A stretch of DNA of 33,273 bases from Bacillota bacterium (lineage in GTDB: Bacteria > Bacillota > Limnochordia > Limnochordales > ZCTH02-B6), in assembly GCA_017656145.1 (NCBI GenBank), contig JACDOI010000027.1, positions 1 through 33,273 of the forward strand, given 5' to 3'. A program made the position numbers and the translations under genes. Below, in pieces: positions 7,629 to 15,309 of the stretch (positions are counted from its first letter, which is position 1; every line of letters begins with the position of its first letter). The notes beneath the pieces were generated by a model, which searched no databases, was not told where the DNA came from, and was given only the letters and a program-made list of their open reading frames with translations.

Positions 7629-10259
7629 ATGACCAAGCGGGTGTATTTCTTCGGTGGAGGAACGGCAGAAGGCTCGGGCAAGATGCGGGAGCTTTTGGGC
7701 GGCAAGGGCGCGAACCTCGCAGAGATGAGCCGGCTCGGAATTCCGGTCCCTCCGGGATTCACCATCACCACGGAAATGTGCACGGAGTATTACCGCAACG
7801 GCAAGCAGTGGCCGCAAGGGTTGGCCGAGGAGATCGAAGCCAACCTCCGGAAACTGGAAGAAGCCATGGGAGCCCGGTTCGGCGATCCCGCAAACCCGCT
7901 GCTTGTGTCCGTACGCTCCGGCGCCCGGGTCTCCATGCCGGGGATGATGGATACTATCCTCAATCTCGGCTTGAACGACGAAACGGTGGAAGGGCTCATC
8001 AAGCGGACCGGCAACCCGCGCTTTGGCTACGACAGTTACCGCCGGTTCATCCACATGTACGGCGACGTAGTGCTGGGGGTTGCCCACGAGGAGTTTGAGG
8101 CCCGCATCGACCGGATGAAGGAAGAGAAAGGCGTCAATTTGGACACCGAGCTCGACGCCGACGACCTGGCTCGCCTGGTCGAGGAGTACAAGGCGCTGGT
8201 GGCGGAGAAGACCGGCCGTTCGTTCCCATCCGACCCGATGGAGCAGCTGAAGGGCGCCATCAACGCGGTGTTCGACTCGTGGAACACACCCCGGGCCGTA
8301 CGGTACCGGGAATTGCACGACATCCCCAACGACTGGGGCACAGCGGTCAACGTGCAGGCGATGGTCTTCGGCAACATGGGGAACCGGTCCGCGACCGGGG
8401 TGGCATTTACCCGCAATCCGGCCACGGGCGAGAAGGAGTTTTACGGCGAGTTTCTGGTCAACGCCCAAGGCGAGGACGTGGTGGCCGGCATCCGCACGCC
8501 CGAGCCTATCGCGCGGCTCAAAGAGCTGATGCCCGAGGCGTATGCGCAGCTGGAGGAGATCTACCAGCGGCTGGAGCGCCACTACAAGGACATGCAGGAC
8601 ATCGAGTTCACCATTCAGGAAGGCCAGCTGTACATGCTCCAGACGCGCTCGGGCAAGCGGACCGCCCAGGCGGCAGTGCGCATCGCGGTGGAAATGGTGG
8701 ACGAGGGCCTGATCGATGAGCGGGAAGCCGTCCTGCAAGTGCCGGCGGGTCAGCTGGACCAGCTTTTGCACAAGCAGATCGACCCGAAGGCCAAGGTGGA
8801 AGTCATCGCCCGGGGGCTGCCCGCGTCCCCCGGTGCCGCGGTCGGGCGGGTGGTGTTCAACGCTGAGGACGCGGAGCAGTGGGCGGCCCGAGGGGAAAAG
8901 GTCATCCTCGTCCGGCGGGAGACGTCGCCGGAAGATATCGGCGGCATGCACGCCGCGCAAGGAATTCTCACCGCGCGCGGCGGCATGACGTCCCATGCGG
9001 CGGTCGTGGCCCGGGGCATGGGCAAGTGCTGCGTGGCCGGCGCGGGCGAAATTCGAATCGATGAGGCGGCTCGCCGCTTCACGGTCAACGGGCGGGTGTT
9101 TCAGGAGGGCGACTGGATCACGCTGAACGGCAGCACCGGCGAGGTGATTGCCGGGCAGGTGGAGCTGGTCGATCCGGAATTGTCGGGCCATTTCGCCCGG
9201 CTCATGGAATGGGCTGATCGCTTCCGGGCGCTTAGGGTGAGAACCAACGCGGACACCCCAAACGACGCGGCCTTGGCCCGGAAGTTCGGCGCGGAGGGCA
9301 TCGGGCTTTGCCGGACCGAGCACATGTTCTTCGGCGAAGACCGGATCCGGGCCATGCGGGAGATGATTTTGGCCGCCGACAGTGACGCCCGGCGGCGAGC
9401 TCTCGAAAAGCTGTTGCCGTACCAGCGGGAAGACTTTTACGGCATCTTCAAGGCCATGGATGGGTTGCCGGTGACCATCCGCCTGCTGGACCCGCCGCTT
9501 CATGAGTTTTTGCCGCACGAACCCGAGGCCGTGGCCGCGATCGCCGAGGACCTGGGAGTGTCGCCGGACGATGTTCGGGCCAAAGTGTCAAGCCTGCAGG
9601 AGTTCAATCCGATGCTGGGCCACCGGGGGTGCCGGCTGGCCATCACGTACCCGGAAATTTATGAAATGCAGACCCGGGCCATCTTCGAGGCGGCCGCGCG
9701 ATACAAGGCCGAAGGCGGCCGGCCGTTGCCGGAGGTCATGGTTCCCCTTGTGGGGACAGTCGGAGAGCTCCGCATCCTCAAGCGCCGGATCAAAGAAGTG
9801 GCCGACCGGGTGCTCCAGGAAGCAGGGGTGGAAGTTCCGTACACCATCGGAACCATGATCGAGGTTCCCCGGGCCGCGGTGCTGGCCGGCCGCATCGCTG
9901 AAGAGGCCCAGTTCTTCTCCTTCGGCACCAATGACCTGACCCAGATGACCTTTGGGTTCAGCCGGGACGACGTGGGCACGTTCCTGCCGGCCTATCTCGA
10001 GCAGGGCATCCTGGAAAAGGACCCGTTCCAGACGCTGGATCAGTCCGGCGTGGGCGAGCTGGTGGAGATGGGAACCCGCCGGGGCCGGGAGACGAATCCC
10101 GACCTCAAGGTGGGCATCTGCGGCGAGCACGGTGGGGATCCCGAGTCGGTGGCTTTTTGCCATCGGGTGGGGATGGACTACGTAAGCTGCTCGCCGTTCC
10201 GGGTGCCGGTGGCGCGCCTTGCCGCCGCCCAGGCGAACTTGAAGGCGCCCCGCTCCTGA
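7629..10259 (+). CDS. ppdK: Pyruvate, phosphate dikinase
   Basis: PPDK interconverts pyruvate, ATP and Pi with phosphoenolpyruvate, AMP and PPi, so it can act in gluconeogenesis or PPi-linked glycolysis. The 876 residues match bacterial PPDK in length. The order is an N-terminal ATP-grasp domain ([21 protein letters not shown]), a central phosphohistidine swivel domain with catalytic His456 in [13 protein letters not shown], and a C-terminal PEP/pyruvate TIM barrel with the acid-base Cys831 in [10 protein letters not shown]. Thr454, two residues before the histidine, is the position phosphorylated by DUF299 regulators in other organisms. The ATG is supported by AAGGAGG at 7612-7618; an in-frame ATG at 7554 lies within glyS. 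The usual regulator gene (ppsR/yqfL) is not adjacent. Confidence 0.97.
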   Translation: MTKRVYFFGGGTAEGSGKMRELLGGKGANLAEMSRLGIPVPPGFTITTEMCTEYYRNGKQWPQGLAEEIEANLRKLEEAMGARFGDPANPLLVSVRSGARVSMPGMMDTILNLGLNDETVEGLIKRTGNPRFGYDSYRRFIHMYGDVVLGVAHEEFEARIDRMKEEKGVNLDTELDADDLARLVEEYKALVAEKTGRSFPSDPMEQLKGAINAVFDSWNTPRAVRYRELHDIPNDWGTAVNVQAMVFGNMGNRSATGVAFTRNPATGEKEFYGEFLVNAQGEDVVAGIRTPEPIARLKELMPEAYAQLEEIYQRLERHYKDMQDIEFTIQEGQLYMLQTRSGKRTAQAAVRIAVEMVDEGLIDEREAVLQVPAGQLDQLLHKQIDPKAKVEVIARGLPASPGAAVGRVVFNAEDAEQWAARGEKVILVRRETSPEDIGGMHAAQGILTARGGMTSHAAVVARGMGKCCVAGAGEIRIDEAARRFTVNGRVFQEGDWITLNGSTGEVIAGQVELVDPELSGHFARLMEWADRFRALRVRTNADTPNDAALARKFGAEGIGLCRTEHMFFGEDRIRAMREMILAADSDARRRALEKLLPYQREDFYGIFKAMDGLPVTIRLLDPPLHEFLPHEPEAVAAIAEDLGVSPDDVRAKVSSLQEFNPMLGHRGCRLAITYPEIYEMQTRAIFEAAARYKAEGGRPLPEVMVPLVGTVGELRILKRRIKEVADRVLQEAGVEVPYTIGTMIEVPRAAVLAGRIAEEAQFFSFGTNDLTQMTFGFSRDDVGTFLPAYLEQGILEKDPFQTLDQSGVGELVEMGTRRGRETNPDLKVGICGEHGGDPESVAFCHRVGMDYVSCSPFRVPVARLAAAQANLKAPRS

Positions 10260-10284
10260 CCGCCAGCCGGAGCCGATCGGGTTT

Positions 10285-10315
10285 GGCCGGGCCTCCCGGG
10301 GCGGGAGGCCCGGCC
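10285..10315 (+). terminator. Strong GC hairpin between ppdK and dnaG
   Basis: A perfect 13-bp stem (GGCCGGGCCTCCC at 10285-10297 with its complement at 10303-10315) encloses a 5-base loop and is followed by GCTTTCG. It lies 25 bases after the ppdK stop and 62 before dnaG. With only a short T-run it may act as a leaky terminator or 3'-end stabiliser, separating ppdK from dnaG-rpoD expression. Confidence 0.6.
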
Positions 10316-10377
10316 GCTTTCGCCGGGAAGGAACAAACCGGCTCGTGCCGAAGGCTAGCCCCGGGAGTGGGCGTGGC

Positions 10378-12225
10378 ATGCGGTTCCCTCAAGACGTCAT
10401 CGACGAGATCCGCAGCCGGGTGGACATCGCAGAGGTCGTGGGTGAGTACGTCGCCCTCCGCAAAAGCGGGCGGAACTGGGTAGGCTTGTGCCCGTTTCAT
10501 GCTGAAAAGACCCCTTCCTTTACAGTCAGCCCCGAGCGGCAACTGTTCTACTGCTTTGGCTGCCAGGCCGGGGGCGATGTGTTTGCCTTTGTGATGAAGC
10601 GGACGGGAATGGGATTCGCCGAAGCGGTGGAGCACCTGGCCCGCCGGGCCGGGATCGATCTTTTGCGATTCGCGGCCTCGCCGGAGGAAGAAGAGCGGCT
10701 TGCCCGCAGGGGGCGGCTGTTGGAAGTTCACCGGCTGGCTGCCGGGTTTTTCGCGCGCGCCCTAGAGAGCGGCCAAGGGCGGGCGGCCCGGGCGTACTTG
10801 GAGCGCCGGGGGATATCGGCGGAGATGATCCAGAGATATCAGCTGGGCTACGCGCCGCCCGGCGATTCCCTCGCGCGGTTTCTCCGGGATCAGGGGATTG
10901 ACGACGATGTGGCAGTAGAGGCAGGTTTAATTATCCCCGCAAGCGACGGCCGGCAACCGTTTCCCCGGTTCCGGGACCGGTTGATGTTTCCCATCGCGGA
11001 TTCGGCCGGCCGGATCGTCGGATTCGGTGGACGGGTGCTGGGCGAGCGCAAACGGGCACCCAAGTACCTGAACTCCCCGGAAACGCCGCTTTTCAGCAAA
11101 GGCCGGGTGCTGTACGGGTTCCACCTGGCCAAGGATGCCATCGCCGCCTCAGGCACCGCGATCATCGTCGAGGGGTACACCGACTGCATCAGCCTGGTTC
11201 AGCACGGCTTGCCCAATACGGTCGCGTCTTTGGGCACGGCCTTCACCGAAGCCCAAGCGCAGCTGCTCGCGCGGGTAGCCCAGCGCGCGGTCATCGCCTT
11301 CGACGCGGATGCAGCCGGGCAGGCGGCGGCCGAGCGGAGCCTCAACCTGTTGCGGCGGACCGGCTTGCGGGTGGCTGTCATGGAGCTTTCGCCGGGCCAA
11401 GACCCGGATCAGTTTGCCCAAACCCGCGGCCGAGAGGCCCTTCAGGAAGCAGTGCGCACCGCGGTGCCGCTGCTCGAATACAAGTTGAACAAGGTGCTGC
11501 CGGCCGAGGCTCCGGCCGACCCGGAGGGGAAGGTACGGGCGGTCGAAGCCGCGCTGGCGGTCTTGGGGGAAGTGGAGAGCCCCGTTGAGCGGGAGGCGTA
11601 CACCGAAGTCGTTGCCCGTCGCATTGCTGTACCTGTCGCCAGCGTCCGGGCAGAGCTTGGCCGCTGGCAGGCAATGCGGTCCAGCAGAGGCAAGATGCAG
11701 TATACGGCGGGAAAAAACCGCCATAATAATAGAGGTTTTCACGTCCACCGCAGCGAACACACATCCCGCGGCCGGCCTGTCGTTTCAGGTGAAGGAGGAA
11801 ATCGGCTGGCCAGCGCCGAACAAGTGGTCCTTCGACACGTCCTGGCGGCCGGGGATTGCCCGGGGGCGCGCGAGCTCCTGAACGAGCGGGAGGTATGGTC
11901 GAGCCCCATGGTGGGCCGGGCGGCGGCGCTGTTGCGGGATCGCTTGGAAGGCCCGTCCGATCCGGCCCAGTGGCTGTCCAGCCTGCCTCCCACGCCGGAG
12001 GCCGCTTGGTTGCGGGACCTGTGGGCGAGGACGGGAATGGCCCGGATCGCGTGGGAAGAGGCGCGCCGGGAATTGTTGCGCGAGCGAGCCAGGGAGAAGC
12101 TCGGCCGGCTGGAGGCGCAACTTGGTGCTGTGATGAAGGCGGTCTTGCCGGACGGGGCCGCCGGTATGCTGGCGAAGCTCTTGGTCGAGTATAAAAGGCT
12201 AAGGAGCGACCTTGTGGGTGGGTGA
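10378..12225 (+). CDS. dnaG: DNA primase DnaG
   Basis: DnaG synthesises RNA primers at the replication fork in concert with the replicative helicase. Counted from the ATG at 10378 it has 615 residues. An N-terminal CHC2 zinc ribbon (C38, H41, C59, C62) is followed by the polymerase core with TOPRIM motifs (E265 in IVEGYTD; D309 and D311 in FDADAAG) and a C-terminal region that should bind helicase. B. subtilis primase begins at the equivalent of this ATG. A GTG at 10345 after GGAAGGA would add 11 residues. The linker near residues 438-475 is locally AT-rich and holds an A-run in a small hairpin and a strong internal Shine-Dalgarno; both are reported as findings. The stop overlaps a possible rpoD GTG. 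Confidence 0.96.
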   Translation: MRFPQDVIDEIRSRVDIAEVVGEYVALRKSGRNWVGLCPFHAEKTPSFTVSPERQLFYCFGCQAGGDVFAFVMKRTGMGFAEAVEHLARRAGIDLLRFAASPEEEERLARRGRLLEVHRLAAGFFARALESGQGRAARAYLERRGISAEMIQRYQLGYAPPGDSLARFLRDQGIDDDVAVEAGLIIPASDGRQPFPRFRDRLMFPIADSAGRIVGFGGRVLGERKRAPKYLNSPETPLFSKGRVLYGFHLAKDAIAASGTAIIVEGYTDCISLVQHGLPNTVASLGTAFTEAQAQLLARVAQRAVIAFDADAAGQAAAERSLNLLRRTGLRVAVMELSPGQDPDQFAQTRGREALQEAVRTAVPLLEYKLNKVLPAEAPADPEGKVRAVEAALAVLGEVESPVEREAYTEVVARRIAVPVASVRAELGRWQAMRSSRGKMQYTAGKNRHNNRGFHVHRSEHTSRGRPVVSGEGGNRLASAEQVVLRHVLAAGDCPGARELLNEREVWSSPMVGRAAALLRDRLEGPSDPAQWLSSLPPTPEAAWLRDLWARTGMARIAWEEARRELLRERAREKLGRLEAQLGAVMKAVLPDGAAGMLAKLLVEYKRLRSDLVGG

Positions 12226-12254
12226 GCAACGGGGTACGAAAGGGGGGAGGCGCC

Positions 12255-13379
12255 ATGACCGACCGGGACACGAACGGGCCGCGTCTGCCGGATCAGGAGA
12301 CCATTGACGAGCTCATGCAGCGCGGCAAGCGCCGGGGCGCGCTCACATACCGGGAGATCATGGACGCGCTGCAAGAAGTTGAGCTTTCCCCCGAGCAGAT
12401 TGACGAGGTGTACGAGAGGCTGGCCAGCCAGGGTATCGACGTCATTGCAGACGGAGCCGACGCGGACGCATTCATCGACGGGGAGGACGACGAGGACAAT
12501 GGCCTTCCCGCGGACCCGGCGGCCGTCGACCTCAGTGTGCCCGAAGGCATCGGCCTGGATGACCCGGTGCGCATGTATCTCAAGGAGATCGGTCGCGTGC
12601 CGTTGCTCTCCGCCGAGGAAGAGATCGAGCTGGCCAAGCGCATCGAGCAGGGGGACGAGGAGGCCAAGCGCCGGCTGGCTGAGGCCAACTTGCGGCTTGT
12701 GGTCAGCATCGCCAAGCGGTACGTGGGGCGAGGCATGCTGTTTCTCGACCTGATCCAGGAGGGCAATCTCGGGCTCCTCAAGGCGGTTGAGAAGTTCGAC
12801 TACCGCAAGGGGTTCAAGTTCAGCACATACGCGACGTGGTGGATCCGGCAGGCCATCACCCGGGCTATCGCTGATCAGGCCCGGACGATCCGCATCCCGG
12901 TCCATATGGTGGAGACCATCAACAAGCTGGTCCGGGTTCACCGCCATCTCCTGCAGGAGCTGGGACGGGACCCGACGCCCGCGGAGCTCGCGGAGCGGAT
13001 GGGGCTCTCCGAGGATCGGGTGCGGGAGATTCAAAAGATCGCCCAGGAGCCCGTGTCACTCGAGACGCCCATCGGCGAAGAGGAAGACAGCCACCTGGGC
13101 GACTTCATCGAGGATCAGGAGGCGCCGGCGCCGGCGGAGGCGGCTTCGTACCTGATGCTCAAGGAGCAACTGGAGGACGTCCTCGACACGTTGACGCCGC
13201 GCGAGGAAAAGGTGCTGCGCCTGCGGTTTGGGCTCGACGACGGAAGGGCCCGGACGCTGGAAGAGGTCGGGCAGGTGTTTGGCGTCACTCGGGAGCGAAT
13301 CCGGCAGATCGAGGCCAAGGCTTTGCGGAAGCTGCGTCATCCCAGCCGCAGCAAGAAGCTGAAGGACTTCCTGGATTGA
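12255..13379 (+). CDS. rpoD: RNA polymerase primary sigma factor (SigA/RpoD)
   Basis: The housekeeping sigma factor, which directs RNA polymerase to -35/-10 promoters such as those seen before the tRNA genes here. The 374 residues are close to B. subtilis SigA (371). Region 1.1 lies at about 10-65, an acidic linker follows, then region 1.2 ([22 protein letters not shown]), region 2 ([27 protein letters not shown] and the [10 protein letters not shown] melting helix), region 3, and region 4 with the helix-turn-helix [18 protein letters not shown] near the C-terminus. The ATG follows AGGGGGGAGG (12241-12250). An upstream GTG at 12222, overlapping the dnaG stop in GTGA, would add 11 residues. 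The dnaG-rpoD pairing is standard in Bacillota. Confidence 0.97.
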   Translation: MTDRDTNGPRLPDQETIDELMQRGKRRGALTYREIMDALQEVELSPEQIDEVYERLASQGIDVIADGADADAFIDGEDDEDNGLPADPAAVDLSVPEGIGLDDPVRMYLKEIGRVPLLSAEEEIELAKRIEQGDEEAKRRLAEANLRLVVSIAKRYVGRGMLFLDLIQEGNLGLLKAVEKFDYRKGFKFSTYATWWIRQAITRAIADQARTIRIPVHMVETINKLVRVHRHLLQELGRDPTPAELAERMGLSEDRVREIQKIAQEPVSLETPIGEEEDSHLGDFIEDQEAPAPAEAASYLMLKEQLEDVLDTLTPREEKVLRLRFGLDDGRARTLEEVGQVFGVTRERIRQIEAKALRKLRHPSRSKKLKDFLD

Positions 13380-13387
13380 GCTCCTGT

Positions 13388-13417
13388 TTGACACCCGCAG
13401 ATGGGAAAACCTATAAT
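13388..13417 (+). promoter_or_regulatory. Consensus sigma-A promoter for tRNA-Asn and the CAT-anticodon tRNA
   Basis: TTGACA (13388-13393) and TATAAT (13412-13417) are both perfect consensus hexamers, separated by 18 bp. They lie directly after rpoD and about 66 bases before the first tRNA. Transcription should start near 13424, leaving a GC-rich leader of about 60 bases. Confidence 0.85.
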
Positions 13418-13483
13418 GAGGATGCGGCTACGGCGATATCCAAAGCGGGCGCGCGGCCGCCGAGCCAGCGCGCCCCGGTACGT

Positions 13484-13558
13484 TCCTCGGTAGCTCAACG
13501 GTAGAGCGCCCGGCTGTTAACCGGAGGGTTGCAGGTTCGAATCCTGCCCGAGGAGCCA
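13484..13558 (+). tRNA. tRNA-Asn (anticodon GTT)
   Basis: The cloverleaf is complete: acceptor TCCTCGG (13484-13490) pairs with CCGAGGA (13548-13554), the discriminator is G, and CCA is encoded (13556-13558). The D arm is TAGCTCAACGGTAGAGC. The anticodon loop CTGTTAA gives anticodon GTT at 13516-13518. The T arm contains GGTTCGAATCC. A GUU anticodon reads AAC/AAU asparagine codons. Confidence 0.95.
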
Positions 13559-13564
13559 GTTTGC

Positions 13565-13640
13565 GGGCCCATAGCTCAACGGTCAGAGCAGCGGACTCAT
13601 AATCCGTTGGTTGCAGGTTCGAATCCTGCTGGGCCCACCA
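13565..13640 (+). tRNA. tRNA with CAT anticodon, probably tRNA-Ile2 (lysidine-modified)
   Basis: Acceptor GGGCCCA (13565-13571) pairs with TGGGCCC (13630-13636), with discriminator A and encoded CCA. The anticodon loop CTCATAA gives CAT at 13598-13600. It is not initiator tRNA: the acceptor stem is fully paired and the three G-C pairs of the initiator anticodon stem are absent. The AGCAGCGGACTCATAATCCG region and C4-G69/C5-G68 acceptor pairs resemble tRNA-Ile2, whose C34 is converted to lysidine by TilS to read AUA, more than elongator tRNA-Met, whose loop is usually TTCATAC. Elongator Met remains possible. Confidence 0.9.
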
Positions 13641-13650
13641 GCGGCTTTTT
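13626..13650 (+). terminator. Terminator-like hairpin overlapping the end of the CAT tRNA
   Basis: CTGCTGG (13626-13632) and CCAGCGG (13638-13644) can form a 7-bp stem (one G-T pair) with a 5-base loop, followed by CTTTTT (13645-13650). This is a short intrinsic-terminator layout, but the left arm is inside the T and acceptor stems of the tRNA, so it competes with tRNA folding. Confidence 0.4.
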
Positions 13651-13656
13651 CACATC

Positions 13657-13724
13657 GGGGATGCCGGCCGGCGGCGACCGGCCCGGGATATGCGAAGGCC
13701 GCCGGCACCCGATCGCCGATCCCC
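13657..13724 (+). repeat. Nested inverted repeats between two tRNA transcription units
   Basis: GGGGAT (13657-13662) with ATCCCC (13719-13724) encloses TGCCGGC (13662-13668) with GCCGGCA (13701-13707), followed by ATTTG, which runs into the -35 of the next promoter. The structure could help terminate the tRNA-Asn/Ile2 transcript. Confidence 0.35.
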
Positions 13725-13726
13725 AT

Positions 13727-13755
13727 TTGACAGAGCGGGCGGGCGGCGTTACAAT
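13727..13755 (+). promoter_or_regulatory. Sigma-A promoter for tRNA-Glu
   Basis: TTGACA (13727-13732, perfect) and TACAAT (13750-13755, 5 of 6) are separated by 17 bp, 22 bases before tRNA-Glu. Transcription should start near 13762. Confidence 0.85.
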
Positions 13756-13777
13756 AATAAAGGTTTGTTCAAGGTAG

Positions 13778-13853
13778 GCCCCCATCGTCTAGCGGCCTAG
13801 GACACCGCCCTTTCAAGGCGGCGGCACGGGTTCGAATCCCGTTGGGGGTACCA
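13778..13853 (+). tRNA. tRNA-Glu (anticodon TTC)
   Basis: Acceptor GCCCCCA (13778-13784) pairs with TGGGGGT before discriminator A and encoded CCA (13851-13853), with a G-T pair at the end. The anticodon stem CCGCC/GGCGG encloses loop CTTTCAA with TTC at 13812-13814. The T arm is CACGGGTTCGAATCCCGT. It has its own promoter. A short GGGCC/GGCCC hairpin at 13858-13876 followed by TTAT may end the transcript. Confidence 0.95.
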
Positions 13854-14012
13854 AATCGGGCCGAGACCTGAGGCCCTTATGTTCAACCCCGAGCGAGCAT
13901 GCGCGCGGGATGGAACGAATTGCCCGGAGGGGAGAGGAGTTCCACCGTGGCCCTGCGAGCGCGGGGTTAACTGTTCTCCGGGGGCTGAGAATGCGGACGG
14001 ATCTTACCAGTG

Positions 14013-15197
14013 TTAACTCGCCGTGCTTTGATCCGTTCTGGGGCTCCCAACGAGCATGGAGACGAACTCATCTTCATTTAGAACTGGAATACCGAGCTCG
14101 CGTGCCTTTTTGACCTTATTGCCGAAGCCGTCACCGGCTACAACGAAGTCCGTTCTTCGCGAGACGCTACTCGTGCAACGAGCCCCAAGGAGTTCAAGCA
14201 GTCGTTGAGCCTCTGCTCGCGTCCAGCGCTGGAAACGGCCGCTGAGTACGACCCGCTTGCCTTCAAGCGCCTCCCGGCAGATCGCGGCTCCGTGTAAGCC
14301 AGGAACATTGAGGAGATCCTCCAGGGTCATGTCTTCCAGAGCAGTAGAGGATGGCGTGGTTCTATGGGTACGGCCGTCTAAAAGTTCCTTTAGATAAGTG
14401 TGGCCGTGTTTGGTTGGAAGATTGAGCAGTTCAAGGGTGGCCCGCGCGTCATCGAGGGCACGATGTTGTTGCCGGGAAATGTTATGGCAAAGAAGCAGGT
14501 AGGAGAGACGACCTGATCGGAAACCATGTGCGCGCCAATTGATTTCCTTCAGCGAACAGCGCCACGGCTTGGATGCCGCTAGGGGATATCTGCGGGTTAC
14601 GAAAGCCTTATCGAACTCAGCGTTATGAGCGATAATAAAATCGGCCCGCGCGATCAAGGCGGCTACGGCATGGTCGTCAAGCGCGCGCCCTTTGACGTCT
14701 TCGTTCGACAATCCGTGGAGATTCGTCAAAAACTCAGGGATTGGGCGGTTAGGTTCTTGCAGGCCGGTGTATTCTTCAGCTACTTCGAGAACCTTGCCGG
14801 TCCCGCGGTGGAACGAAAAAAGGACTATTGCCAGTTCGATAATCTCATCCCGGCGCGGGTCAAGTCCGGTTGTTTCGACATCCATAACGGCCGCAACGCC
14901 GGTTTCCCCCTCTCGGGCTTGTGCCGAAGAACGGTCGGCGTGCACAAAGCCGGTTGGAGGTCGTGAAGGGGAGGCCTTGCCAGCGTTAGGCTCCGGCTCG
15001 GACACGCGCGGACCCGCGTGTTGTCGTTTCGCCCGGCGGGGAACTATCAGCAATGCGAGGAGCGCAACGACAGCGAATGCCGGGTACTGTCCGTCAATGA
15101 GCATTCCCAGTGCCGACAAGCCGAACAAGGCGGCAAGGACGTACCGGATGAAAGCGATAAACCTGCGCACGGTCACCAGCCCGTCAACCGCGGACAC
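14013..15197 (-). CDS. Membrane-anchored DEDDh 3'-5' exonuclease with C-terminal BRCT domain
   Basis: This is a 394-residue three-part protein. (1) Residues about 13-53 contain two hydrophobic helices with a short GQYPA turn, followed by a basic stretch (PRRAKRQH) and a low-complexity linker, suggesting a membrane hairpin with the rest in the cytosol. (2) Residues about 100-258 form a DnaQ/PolC-epsilon-type exonuclease with D106 and E108 (MDVETTG), D196 (AHNAEFD), and H245 with D250 (HRALDDA), so it is probably catalytically competent. (3) Residues about 311-383 form a BRCT domain like that of NAD-dependent DNA ligase (GKRVVLSGRF, SVSRRTDFVVAG, GIPVLNEDEF). Nucleic-acid trimming or repair at the membrane is inference. 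The start is GTG with only a weak AAAGG close by. Base composition is visibly less GC-rich than the flanks, and it lies beside a tRNA cluster, so acquisition by transfer is possible. Confidence 0.85.
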   Translation of the reverse strand: MSAVDGLVTVRRFIAFIRYVLAALFGLSALGMLIDGQYPAFAVVALLALLIVPRRAKRQHAGPRVSEPEPNAGKASPSRPPTGFVHADRSSAQAREGETGVAAVMDVETTGLDPRRDEIIELAIVLFSFHRGTGKVLEVAEEYTGLQEPNRPIPEFLTNLHGLSNEDVKGRALDDHAVAALIARADFIIAHNAEFDKAFVTRRYPLAASKPWRCSLKEINWRAHGFRSGRLSYLLLCHNISRQQHRALDDARATLELLNLPTKHGHTYLKELLDGRTHRTTPSSTALEDMTLEDLLNVPGLHGAAICREALEGKRVVLSGRFQRWTRAEAQRLLELLGARCTSSVSRRTDFVVAGDGFGNKVKKARELGIPVLNEDEFVSMLVGSPRTDQSTAS

Positions 15198-15225
15198 TGC
15201 CTTTTAGCGGGAACTTACCTTCACG

Positions 15226-15234
15226 AGTATATCA
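15226..15234 (-). promoter_or_regulatory. Extended -10 element upstream of the exonuclease gene
   Basis: On the minus strand the bases read TGATATACT: a TATACT hexamer (5 of 6) preceded by the TG of an extended -10, about 29 bases before the GTG start. No convincing -35 lies 16-18 bp further upstream, as is common with extended -10 promoters. Confidence 0.4.
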
Positions 15235-15309
15235 TGACCTGTCGATGGCCAGCACGATCGTGTCCGCAAGGCCAGGGATCGGACCGCGGGCGGCGAATCC
15301 TTCATCAAT

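Noticed and set aside
5512-9518. Long minus-strand frames (about 695 codons each) opposite glyS and ppdK.
   Set aside because: Both overlie strongly conserved plus-strand genes and show no family motif. Long antisense frames are expected at this GC content.
13529-13777. An 82-codon frame across the tRNA cluster.
   Set aside because: It covers the CAT tRNA and both regulatory stretches; no ribosome binding site or family similarity.
13854-15309. An integrated mobile element between tRNA-Glu and aroA.
   Set aside because: No integrase, transposase, terminal repeat or duplicated tRNA 3' end was found; only the lower GC and location hint at transfer.
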